This document shows, one piece after another, positions 32,077-40,363 of a DNA stretch of 64,000 bases. The stretch spans positions 434,001 through 498,000 of the forward strand of contig JAACMV010000027.1 in assembly GCA_010909725.1 (NCBI GenBank). Direction: 5' to 3'. A program made the translations under genes and the position numbers. Under the pieces are notes generated by a model. It did not search any database. It was not told where the DNA came from and worked only from the letters and a program-made list of their open reading frames with translations. How positions within the stretch are numbered: position 1 is the first letter of the stretch; each line of letters opens with the position of its first letter. This DNA is from Picochlorum sp. 'celeri'. Its lineage: Eukaryota > Chlorophyta > Trebouxiophyceae.

Positions 32077-33276
32077 TTAGAGGACTGGTGCACGGTCATC
32101 ACTGGCCAAGATGGTCAACAAGTTGTAACCGAATGGATCAGCAACGTGCTGGCTCCAGTTAGCATATGGTCCCTCCTTGGTGACGAGAGCCTGGATGAAG
32201 AATCCGAGAGCAGCAACCATGGCAAGACGTCCATTCTTGATCTCCTTCACCTTGAGCTCAGCAAAGACCTCTGGGTCGTCAGCAAGACCCAATGGATCGA
32301 ATGGTCCTCCTGGGTGGAGTGGATCGACTCCGTCAAAGGCAGACTCGTCGAACTTTCCAACACCTGGAGAGTATCCAGCTGGTCCAGTTCCGTTACGGCG
32401 GAAGTACTCGGCTCCTCCGAGAAGGGCAACCTGGATGGCAACAATTGCTGGGAGTGGGAGTGGGTTTGGAATGTTGGCGAATGGAACGACAAAGTAGTTC
32501 AAGGTGTTTCCGTCGAGCATAGCAGCACCAGTCTCGAACCAGGTGGCTCCCTTGATGTCAGCTCCGTTGGCAGCCAATCCCTCTGGGATGATGGCTCCGG
32601 CAGTGAACAACATAGCCCAACGAGCATGGAGCAATTCTGGCTCACGGTACTTCTCAACACCACCGTCCTTTCCGAGTCCGAGTGGATCATATCCGTAATC
32701 TCCAGCATATGTTCCGTTCAAGTACTCTGGGACGTCAGCGCGGTCCAAGAGACCGGATGGCAGGAACAACTTACGATCTGGTCCATACCTACACAGAAAT
32801 ATATATTTATGAGATATCTGGCCATCCATCAGAGCGTACCCTGCCACCATACTTCAGAACAACGTGGAATCTGACAGATGGTTGGGCATGTCCGGCGCGA
32901 CGTGATACAAGCCCCGATCAAGCATGTATCCACCAATATTTCATCAAAACTAGAGAATATTTCCCAGAACAGAAAGACAAGCCCATCAGATGGCTCATTA
33001 TCGCCGACCCAACCGCCTCTATCTCCACCTTATCCTATCAAAAACACCGCATTCCAGCTCCCGTATCACCCCTCCCTCCCTTGCAGTGCGCTCATCAATA
33101 CATGTTACATACCATTTGTCGAGATCAATGCTGCTAGAGGCACTTCCCAACCATCCTCCGGAGGTCTTTCCAGAAGATGGCTTTGCTGGAGCAGGAGACT
33201 TCTTGGTGGTCTTCTTTGCTCCGGCAGTCTTTGCTGGGGCGCTTCCGGCCTTCTTGAACAGAGCTTGAACCTTCAT
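32077..33276 (-). CDS. Chlorophyll a/b-binding protein CP26 (LHCB5)
   Basis: Two exons on the minus strand: 33276-33113 and 32788-32077. The 324-nt intron (GTATGT..TACACAG) joins [18 protein letters not shown], giving 291 residues. The Lys/Ala/Pro-rich N-terminus ([12 protein letters not shown]) is the transit and early mature region. Then [28 protein letters not shown], helix 1 [45 protein letters not shown], helix 3 [20 protein letters not shown], and a C-terminus SDPFG-like ([13 protein letters not shown]). These are CP26 hallmarks, a monomeric photosystem II antenna. Its 3' end lies about 100 nt from that of the hydrogenase, so the transcripts converge. Confidence 0.93.
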
Positions 33277-33541
33277 CTTGATGGATGTTATTATATCTGG
33301 TGTAAAGTGATATACAGTATGCGGAGATTGCTGTCTATGACATGATATCAAATCCAATCGCCGACCCTGTTCCATCTGGATGCGATCGGCAGAGCACATC
33401 CCATTGCACGGGGCCTTGGATGGGGTACGAGGGAGGGTGGTTTTCTTGTCCCATCAGAGAGCGCCCGTCATGGTACCATGAGAGCATGAGAGAAATCATC
33501 TCTTCTTATTACATCAATACGAGTGTGTTAAAAGACAGTAT

Positions 33542-35197
33542 CTATTCATGTAGCTCTACTTCGGGCTTCTGTGCGTCCATCTTATCAAGAGGGACGATTT
33601 GAATAGGCCCATACGGTGAGGACTGCTCCAAGTCCAAGAATCCCTTGTTCCGCAGAACCAGGGATTCAAAAAACCATCTGCACGCCTCGAGTCGAGATTT
33701 TCCACTGACAAGAGAGTCCAGGGAGACTTTTCTAGTTGATGATGACTCTTCATGAGGGCGTTTCTCCCCGGGGGATGGTTCCAACCTGTGACGGATGTGC
33801 TTCATGACTGACTGCGTGCGAGCAGTGAATCCATCATGTGTCAAGATGGCTTTTTCAACGTCTGCGTCTGACACTGGCGTTTGCATCACATCCATATCAT
33901 CCATATCGTCGTATCCACCACCAAAATCATCATCACCATAGTCGCCACCGTAGTCATCCATTCCACCACCATCTCCATGGTCAATTTCAAATGGATTCAT
34001 GTCATCTGCAGGTGCATTGTCAGTCTCATTCTTGTCTCGTTTCGCCGCCCGTTCTCTCACTGGCTTTGGCGGATGAATGATTGGATTGATAATCTTCGCA
34101 ATGTCTGGAGCGACGTACGTGATGGATGCCAATGTGTATGATTCTTCAGCAGTGGAGGCATCATCAGCAACAATGCCCCTCTTCTTCATCAAAGGAGCAC
34201 GGTTGCGAAGCAACTTCTTCGTTTCACTATCGTCTAAAAATGTACAAGGATCTCCATCCGCATCAAGATCTAAATGGAATGTCTTCTTCTTTCGAGCTTT
34301 CGGTGCCACTGGGGTGCTTGGAGGCAATGGACCATCATCATAATAGTCATCACCACCACCGCCATAATCATCCATGTCGAAATCATCCGGTACGTTCATT
34401 CCTGGACTCATACCACCGCTTGGAGACGCTTTCAGCATCTCTGAGAAATGTCCGACAGACCCTGGCGTCTTGCTCGGATCAACAAGCACAGAAGGTGCCT
34501 CAAAAAGCTCTGCTCCAGGAGCCTCCATGATATCATCCATTGGCCCAAAATCATCACCACCATCATAAAACAATCCAGTATCTCCAGGAGCAGTGTCAAC
34601 ATCAACTGCCGATCGAAGACGCTCCAGTTCCGTGCTAAACTGCTTGTCCAAAGAACCATCCAACTCAAACCTATCTTCACTCGCCGTCCATCTTGTGCTA
34701 CCAAACACATCCGAAATATCATCAGCCATTGTTAAATCCGTCCCACCACTCAACCGAGCCAGAGATCCAGATCCGCCGGTGCCTAGGCCCGGCGTAGACG
34801 ATATATGAAATGAGGGAAACAAGTCTCCATTCGTCCCTTTAAACACAGTAGGGTCAGACCCAGGAAGCGTGATGGCATTCTCTGGCGCAGTACCACCATC
34901 AGGAAGATCCACATTTTGAGAAGTACCTTCCTTCCTCTGAAGCCCATCTATAGCATTCTTTGCGTCAGCCTCCAAGAAGGTCAACTTACGTTGGTAGATT
35001 CTCACGACGCCCAACAACAATTGCCCAGACAACCGAAGCGCAAGAGGCGCTTCTGGGTTTATAATGCTATCACATGATTGTGAAATACTAAATTCAAACA
35101 CTTGCGTGCGCTTTAACCGTTTACTTTCGCTATGAGACGCAATCCAACAAATCCCGAGCGGAGTCTTCCGGGACAACAACTGTGAACTATAAAACAT
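33542..35197 (-). CDS. Cohesin kleisin RAD21/SCC1
   Basis: 551 residues. The N-terminal SMC3-binding domain starts MFYSSQLLSRKTPLGICWIA, with LALRLSGQLLLGVVRIYQRK. The long acidic middle (many D/G runs, DDYGGGGDDYYDDG) is where separase sites and STAG binding usually lie. The C-terminal winged-helix domain that closes on SMC1 contains VSLDSLVSGKSRLEACRWFFESLVLRNKGFLDL (cited in part). The fused N- and C-domain order and length fit mitotic RAD21 rather than REC8, although REC8 cannot be excluded without alignment. No introns or frame breaks. Confidence 0.88.
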   Translation of the reverse strand: MFYSSQLLSRKTPLGICWIASHSESKRLKRTQVFEFSISQSCDSIINPEAPLALRLSGQLLLGVVRIYQRKLTFLEADAKNAIDGLQRKEGTSQNVDLPDGGTAPENAITLPGSDPTVFKGTNGDLFPSFHISSTPGLGTGGSGSLARLSGGTDLTMADDISDVFGSTRWTASEDRFELDGSLDKQFSTELERLRSAVDVDTAPGDTGLFYDGGDDFGPMDDIMEAPGAELFEAPSVLVDPSKTPGSVGHFSEMLKASPSGGMSPGMNVPDDFDMDDYGGGGDDYYDDGPLPPSTPVAPKARKKKTFHLDLDADGDPCTFLDDSETKKLLRNRAPLMKKRGIVADDASTAEESYTLASITYVAPDIAKIINPIIHPPKPVRERAAKRDKNETDNAPADDMNPFEIDHGDGGGMDDYGGDYGDDDFGGGYDDMDDMDVMQTPVSDADVEKAILTHDGFTARTQSVMKHIRHRLEPSPGEKRPHEESSSTRKVSLDSLVSGKSRLEACRWFFESLVLRNKGFLDLEQSSPYGPIQIVPLDKMDAQKPEVELHE

Positions 35198-35682
35198 GTC
35201 CGCAACGATTCGTATTTACTATAACAACTTCAACAACAACAATGCTCCCACTCTAGAGCCTGCTCAAGGTCAACTGGAGGGCGTTCCAAATTGTCAACAA
35301 CAATACCACCAGGAACGGAGGCAACAACGGTCAACAGCGTGTCATATCTCTTTTATTATGGTTTTTTAGATATACTTTAGCAATAAAAATTGTTGTATTT
35401 GTTTGTGGAGAGGTATGGGACGATTGTTTCGCCGACGATTGTTTGAAAATTCAAAACATGAAATCGAGCGCGACTCAAAAGTCAAGATGGACTGGATCTG
35501 CAGCCCATGATCTGAAAATGTTCATGCTCGAGGATTCTGACACACGAATGGAAATACATTTAAAATTTTATCCATCAACAGAGGACAGCATGGATGCTGA
35601 TATATACACCCACTATCTCACGGATGGTAGACCTTCCATATCCATTGGGGAGACCAATCTCCAACATCATCGCTAGACAGTG
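35198..35682. other. Intergenic stretch between RAD21 and the secreted-protein cluster
   Basis: Contains the RAD21 promoter side and a CAACAACAA-rich low-complexity patch (about 35225-35330). A 73-codon frame on the plus strand (ATG 35458) touches the 3' end of the neighbouring secreted gene. It has no recognisable features and I do not call it. Confidence 0.4.
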
Positions 35683-36370
35683 TCAGGCCGTACATTCTAT
35701 TGTGGCCTTTCCTTCGAAGGTAAAGCCCACGGATCGCTCTCGAGCCTGACCATTGCAGGAGTATGAAACAACGACGCTGTACTTTCCAAATACCTTGTCT
35801 GTGCCACTCCCATCCCTATCAATTTCAATAGTAGAGGTGTAGGTTTTGCCATTCACATTGGCCTCTTTTCCCTGTTGGAGGTAGCAAACTTGATAATCAG
35901 AAACGATGAGAGAATTAACACCTGTCTCACATTTGACGATGCTCTCATTCTTTCCTGAATTGATGTAGGGAAGGACATGGTTTAGAAATGCCACTTCCAC
36001 AACTTGGGACAGCTGCTGTCGGTCCGAAAAGGAGTTGATGGGATGGTATTCATAGCGCCTCGTATCCCATAGATTCGGGAGTTCGCGTTTCTCTTCCACA
36101 TAGTACTTGTTGGGGTCGCACTGCAGTCATGCAAAGGTTGTCCTTTTTTGGGTTACAACTTACTCATACAAGAGAAAAACAGCATTGCCTGGATACAAAG
36201 CTATCGAGACGACCCACCGTTCTCTTTTTAAGTGTGATTGGCTCTTTGCTGCTCCATCTATAGATATCTGTTTTGCCTGCTTCCGCGAAATAGGTCACCC
36301 CGTCTACGCAGTCCCTTCGTGCTGATACCAAGGAGGCCAGCAGAACCAGTGCAACCAGTCGATGCATCAT
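35683..36370 (-). CDS. Secreted cysteine-containing protein A (outer left member of the mirror cluster)
   Basis: Two exons, 36370-36170 and 36120-35683. The 49-nt intron (GTATGA..CTGCAG) joins CCFSL|CDPNKYYV in phase 0, giving 212 residues. A signal peptide (MMHRLVALVLLASLVSARR) precedes a secreted chain with no membrane helix. The C-terminal half (SLIVSDYQVCYLQQGK, FGKYSVVVSYSCNGQ, FTFEGKATIEC) matches protein A' at 39345-39968 in order, spacing and Cys positions, although identity is low. I recognise no named family. Function unknown; its position in a mirror-symmetric locus suggests an ancient inverted duplication. Confidence 0.65.
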
Positions 36371-37045
36371 GCTTGAACAGTCTTGCGTCTGTTTCAACGT
36401 GAAAACAGAGAATATTGGTTGAAATTTTATACCTTGGTCACGACTGAAACCCTTGGGTTTCATGATTGCCATTTCATGCGATACATATCGCGATACATAT
36501 TGCGGTATCGGAATCCGATAATCGGATACCGATCGGTCCACGCGTTCCGGAACGATCCGGATCCGGAACGAACGTTACTCTTCTGCAAGCACATTTCAAT
36601 GGGTTAAATGATTTGCATGCCACTGCTGCCACCACACCGCGGGCAAGTTTACCCTAAATTATAGGTTTGCTTAAAGCAAACCAAATGGTTGTTGGACCAT
36701 TACTGCTGCTACTAGTATCTTGTGGATATTTAAACAAAGATAGTCGGTTACAGAGACACATTGTGGGTGTATATCGAATCGATTTAACAAAGAAATTATT
36801 GCTACAAAGACTATACCGTGGTTGGGCGTCTGTAAGACCTTGACAGAGACCAAAATTTTGCTGCCACTCTTCTACATGGGTCTTGTTCCCACAAAACAAA
36901 GGACTTGGACCGGTCTTGCGGGTTAACAGATCACATGCTGGCTTTATTATTACGTGTGTCTAACCCTCTCGGGAATTTTTAGTTCAACATGAATTTCCAT
37001 GTTCAGCAGACCTGTTTGGTAATCAACCAGGAGGGGTGAGCATGG
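36371..37045. other. Gene-free stretch with a cluster of perfect palindromes at 36490-36570
   Basis: AT-rich spacer between A and B. Around 36488-36570 lie TATCGCGATA, an imperfect 29-bp dyad at 36503-36531 (outer CGGTATC/GATACCG, inner ATCCGAT/ATCGGAT), CGTTCCGGAACG (36543-36554) and TCCGGATCCGGA (about 36556-36567). No gene is recognised. Confidence 0.55.
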
Positions 37046-37450
37046 TTACTGTTGTTCAACGATCGGATCACAATTGCCTCTGTCAAGGTTGTACTGGTAG
37101 CCTTTTGCGCATATCACACAATCGTTGAATTCATAAGAGCAGGATTTGCAGTTTGGATCAGTGCATTTTGTGCAGGTGCCATTTTTTTGAAAGTTAGGTC
37201 CATATCCGTCCAGACAAGCAGTTGGAATATCAGGAATGCATTGGTTCTTGGATGGGCTCACTTTATAACCTGGATCACAACGTTCACAATTGTAATTTAT
37301 TTTTGTTCCTTTCTTATATAGTTTGACGTCGATTCTCTCACAGCAGCTAATGATTCGGCCGCTATTCCGGCATCGCGCTTCAGTTGCTGTGAAGAAAGAG
37401 AGCTCCAACAGGGCCAGGCCGATCAGGCTGAGAATCAGGGTGAATCGCAT
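37046..37450 (-). CDS. Secreted cysteine-rich protein B (inner left member)
   Basis: 134 residues. ATG 37450 is chosen because it is the first ATG in frame and starts the signal peptide MRFTLILSLIGLALLELS, identical to B'. The mature chain has 14 cysteines in a C-CC-CxxC-C-C-CxxC-CxxC-CxxC-C type order, with CERCDPGYKVSPSKNQC and CKSCSYEFNDCVIC. This resembles the growth-factor-receptor/furin-like cysteine-rich repeats used in many protist surface proteins. No membrane anchor is seen. The first 54 coding bases and the 5' flank lie inside the left palindrome arm. The rest differs from B' almost everywhere except the cysteines and a few Gly/Tyr. Confidence 0.7.
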   Translation of the reverse strand: MRFTLILSLIGLALLELSFFTATEARCRNSGRIISCCERIDVKLYKKGTKINYNCERCDPGYKVSPSKNQCIPDIPTACLDGYGPNFQKNGTCTKCTDPNCKSCSYEFNDCVICAKGYQYNLDRGNCDPIVEQQ

Positions 37451-37734
37451 CTCCTCTGCATCCAACAGACCACAATCAGAAGTAAACAGGAGTAACCATA
37501 TGTCGGGATGAGGCGCAGCACGAATTCATGCGCAAACACGGTCCGACCACAGCGGAAGGAGGTGTGCCACCCCGAAGCACGGCGCGTACCTTGATGTTTG
37601 CTACAAAGATTGATCCTTTCTTCTCACAAGTTTTTCTTTGAAACTATTGAGTATTACGACTTTAACTCATTTAATAAATGTTTCGCATTTAAAACAGGTC
37701 GACCGGGAAGACTACCACGATCGTGGTAGAGGTG
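37397..37734. repeat. Left arm of 338-bp inverted repeat (palindrome)
   Basis: Reverse-complements 37894-38231 base for base without gaps; the only mismatch I found is 37461 versus 38167, in the 5' UTR. The arm spans codons 1-18 of gene B, its 5' UTR and presumed promoter, and ends with an 18-bp perfect palindrome (37712-37729) next to GGTCGACC. Near identity of both arms, against strong divergence just outside, points to recent duplication or ongoing arm-to-arm gene conversion. Confidence 0.95.
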
Positions 37735-37893
37735 GCTCATTTGCAAATATTTGTCCATCAATGGGCCAATCTGTTGCACCGGTGCAGGGTACCCCGCAGT
37801 AGAACCCCGGGGTTGGGCCATGGGCATGAATGGGTTCCCGCGGCCGGCAATGTGGTTGCATCGCGATGAGCCAATTGGCCGCCCATTTGCAAA
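37735..37893. repeat. 159-bp palindrome spacer dense in short perfect palindromes
   Basis: The unique centre of the inverted repeat. It contains ATTTGCAAAT, TGCACCGGTGCA (37775-37786), GGGTACCC, ACCCCGGGGT (37804-37813, at the symmetry centre), CCGCGG/GCCGGC, CATCGCGATG (37859-37868) and GCCAATTGGC (37870-37879). It should hold the start of both divergent promoters, and possibly a shared regulatory element. Confidence 0.8.
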
Positions 37894-38231
37894 CACCTCT
37901 ACCACGATCGTGGTAGTCTTCCCGGTCGACCTGTTTTAAATGCGAAACATTTATTAAATGAGTTAAAGTCGTAATACTCAATAGTTTCAAAGAAAAACTT
38001 GTGAGAAGAAAGGATCAATCTTTGTAGCAAACATCAAGGTACGCGCCGTGCTTCGGGGTGGCACACCTCCTTCCGCTGTGGTCGGACCGTGTTTGCGCAT
38101 GAATTCGTGCTGCGCCTCATCCCGACATATGGTTACTCCTGTTTACTTCTGATTGTGGTCTGTTGGTTGCAGAGGAGATGCGATTCACCCTGATTCTCAG
38201 CCTGATCGGCCTGGCCCTGTTGGAGCTCTCT
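37894..38231. repeat. Right arm of 338-bp inverted repeat (palindrome)
   Basis: Mirror partner of 37397-37734 about a centre at 37814. It ends at 38231, exactly after codon 18 of gene B' (ATG 38178), where similarity to the other arm stops abruptly. Confidence 0.95.
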
Positions 38232-38573
38232 GCAGCAGCAGAATATTCAATATGTCCTAACGCGGGGCCACCCATTTCCTGCTGCAAAAGCCCTCGCGAA
38301 ATACCACCGGATGGATTCCCTGGGATTGTCACGTACAAATGTGACGAATGCGACCCAGGGTTTGCCCTCTCTGCGAGCAAGGAGCAGTGTAGACCAGTCA
38401 ATGTGTGCAAAGATGGCGAGGGATTGGTTCGATACGATTCGACATCATGTCGGCCATGCGATGTCAAGAACTGCAAATCTTGCCACGAATCGTTCCTAAC
38501 CTGTACACAATGCAGAGGTGGTTATTATTTCTTTTACGACAAGTGTCGGAGGAATATTCCACTCTTTGCTTAA
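38178..38573 (+). CDS. Secreted cysteine-rich protein B' (inner right member)
   Basis: 131 residues from ATG 38178. Its signal peptide is identical to that of B (18 residues, then SAAAEYSIC here). The mature part has the same 14-cysteine framework as B: SCCKSPRE, CDECDPGFALSASKEQC, CRPCDVKNCKSCHESFLTCTQC, terminal DKC. Shared non-Cys landmarks are DPG(Y/F), the SxSK(N/E)QC turn and the NCKSC box. The 5' flank is the right palindrome arm. Likely secreted or loosely wall-bound; function unknown. A TTGCAG just before the start resembles a splice acceptor but is changed to ATGCAG in the other arm, so a 5' UTR intron is not supported. Confidence 0.7.
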   Translation: MRFTLILSLIGLALLELSAAAEYSICPNAGPPISCCKSPREIPPDGFPGIVTYKCDECDPGFALSASKEQCRPVNVCKDGEGLVRYDSTSCRPCDVKNCKSCHESFLTCTQCRGGYYFFYDKCRRNIPLFA

Positions 38574-39344
38574 GGTCACGATACATTTTGGCTAATGGCT
38601 GAGGCTGGTGTAGATGTTTCAGTCATGTATATGTGCTATCAAGCCATCTCTTGTTTTGCAACAATTGTCTTAATTGCTTTCCGGAATCTGTCGTAGGCTC
38701 TCAGCCAGTTGTAATATGTCAGGCACAGTTGGATTTTGTGGGTCTGTTGCTGCTTTTGCGAGGTAGATATCAACCTTCCTTTGTCGGTACTATCATGTCC
38801 AGACTGTTCTTTGAACCCGTCACTTCTTATTGATTTTCTTCTTTATTCATTCCTGAGTGCATTTAAATCCATTGCGACACGATTGAGAGCTGATGAACAA
38901 GACAATTACTGTGGGTTACTGCAGATATGTCCATCCCAAATCTGACCTGGTAAAACATACCTGTCCATCAGCCTCTGCTCTGATGCCTTCCGTGGCATTT
39001 TTTCGATACAACTTATACACTGTAACGCCGCCAAATAATGTAATATTCGAATCAATAAGGAATTTAAATGCCGAACTCACGCAAACTTTGGAGGATAAGT
39101 GAAAATAACAGTATCAATCCTGGGGGCACGTATTCACATTGTGTCGACAAGAGCGTGACCCGATTTGCGCAAAGCACGAATCAATTGATCTCGGTTTGGC
39201 AGTATTTCTCTATATTTATAGAAAGTTTGGAAATTTGGTGTCGGAAGATCGAATCGACAATATCTCTCCGACAATAGCAGTAGTAAGTCGAGCCGAGCAT
39301 AGACGGCTTTCAAACCCTTGCCTTTCTCTGCACAAAACACTGCG
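38574..39344. other. Gene-free stretch between B' and A'
   Basis: 771 bases with only short frames on either strand and no recognisable protein, RNA or repeat. It corresponds by mirror position to the A-B spacer on the left but shows no obvious sequence similarity to it by eye. Confidence 0.4.
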
Positions 39345-39968
39345 ATGAAGGGGATATTGAATTTAGCCTGCATTTCGCTGATTTTATGCACCATCGTGAA
39401 AGCACAACAGCCAAACTGCTTAAATCAGATCACAAAATTCGACACGTTGACTTTCAAGCTCCTGGAGGAATCGACGGGAATCGTTCAATTCAAGAACAGA
39501 TCTTGCCCATCAAGTACATGGACCGAAACATTTTACAAAGGTGAAGTGTATGGTGAGGACTGGTCTGTGAGCGGGGCAGAGGGAGTGACATTAGTTGGGG
39601 TCCTTCGAGACCAGGCTACCAGCCTCGGAGTTGATGTTTACAACATGCTCAATGATGTTGTGACAAAAAAATTTATACCAGCGCTCAAGTATACAGATTG
39701 TGGCGGAATTTCTTCTTATAATGTTGAGCAGCTCCAGTGGTGCACACTAAAGCCAGGCAAGGCCCACAAGGTTGACAAAACATTATACAAGGCCAACAAT
39801 GGTAACATTGGTGATGGAGAGAGGGTGACGTCCTACGAAAACATGAGTGTGAAGATTTCGTTCTTTTGCTATGGAGTTAGGCATGGGCACCATGCGACGT
39901 TTCAGTTTGGAGGACCATCTGTTCAAAAATGCCGCAATAAGGTGGTTTTCAACGGGAATACAAAGTAA
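39345..39968 (+). CDS. Secreted cysteine-containing protein A' (outer right member)
   Basis: 207 residues, single exon, from ATG 39345. A signal peptide (MKGILNLACISLILCTIVKA) precedes QQPNCLNQITKF. The C-terminal half (DCGGISSYNVEQLQWCTLKPGK, ENMSVKISFFCYG, FQFGGPSVQKC; cited in part) is collinear with protein A: Cys, 13-14 residues, Cys, a GK turn, then a S-V-x-(V/I)-S-(Y/F)-x-C strand and a final F-x-F-x-G-x6-C. No known family is recognised. Unlike A it has no intron. Distance from the palindrome centre to its stop is 2154 bases, against 2131 for A. Confidence 0.65.
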   Translation: MKGILNLACISLILCTIVKAQQPNCLNQITKFDTLTFKLLEESTGIVQFKNRSCPSSTWTETFYKGEVYGEDWSVSGAEGVTLVGVLRDQATSLGVDVYNMLNDVVTKKFIPALKYTDCGGISSYNVEQLQWCTLKPGKAHKVDKTLYKANNGNIGDGERVTSYENMSVKISFFCYGVRHGHHATFQFGGPSVQKCRNKVVFNGNTK

Positions 39969-40363
39969 TATCGGTTGTTAACTGTTGGATATTCTTCCCT
40001 TGAAAATGTGATTGCATCCGCGTTCTTTGTCCCAAGAGGCCGTACCTGCCTCGCCTCCCTGTCGAGTGATCTTTACTTGTGGGGCGCAAGTGCAGAGAAA
40101 AGGTGGCCTGTTCAGCTCTCTCGGTGGGATTATGCATCTGATGGCACCATTGTCTGTACAGAATTTTACACCTTTCAGGCATGCTAGGCCCTGTGACATT
40201 AACTTTGATACATCTGTAATGATGCTTTTAAAATATGACACAAATCGCATAGGACTGTCATGTGTCCTACTCAGTTCACACATGTCAGACAAAGAGATTC
40301 AGGACCCAGAGATTAATCATATGATTGCCCATGTATGGGAAACTTCGCTACATGCTTACATAG
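39969..40363. other. Convergent 3' spacer
   Basis: Spacer between the stop of A' and the stop of POLD2. A plus-strand open frame across 40012-40560 overlaps POLD2 antisense and shows no protein-like features, so it is not called. Confidence 0.45.

Noticed and set aside
35458..35676. A 73-codon plus-strand frame near the end of gene A
   Set aside because: No family resemblance, no partner features, and it sits against the 3' end of a better supported gene; could be chance.
37397..38231. The inverted repeat as a foldback transposon or MITE
   Set aside because: The arms contain coding sequence for two signal peptides and the 5' flanks of two genes, there is no transposase, and no target-site duplication is seen at the outer ends.
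35200..40300. Centromere or outlier-chromosome-like island
   Set aside because: The stretch looks poorer in genes and somewhat AT-rich, but I could not compute composition, and it holds four gene models in ordered symmetry. No satellite array is present.
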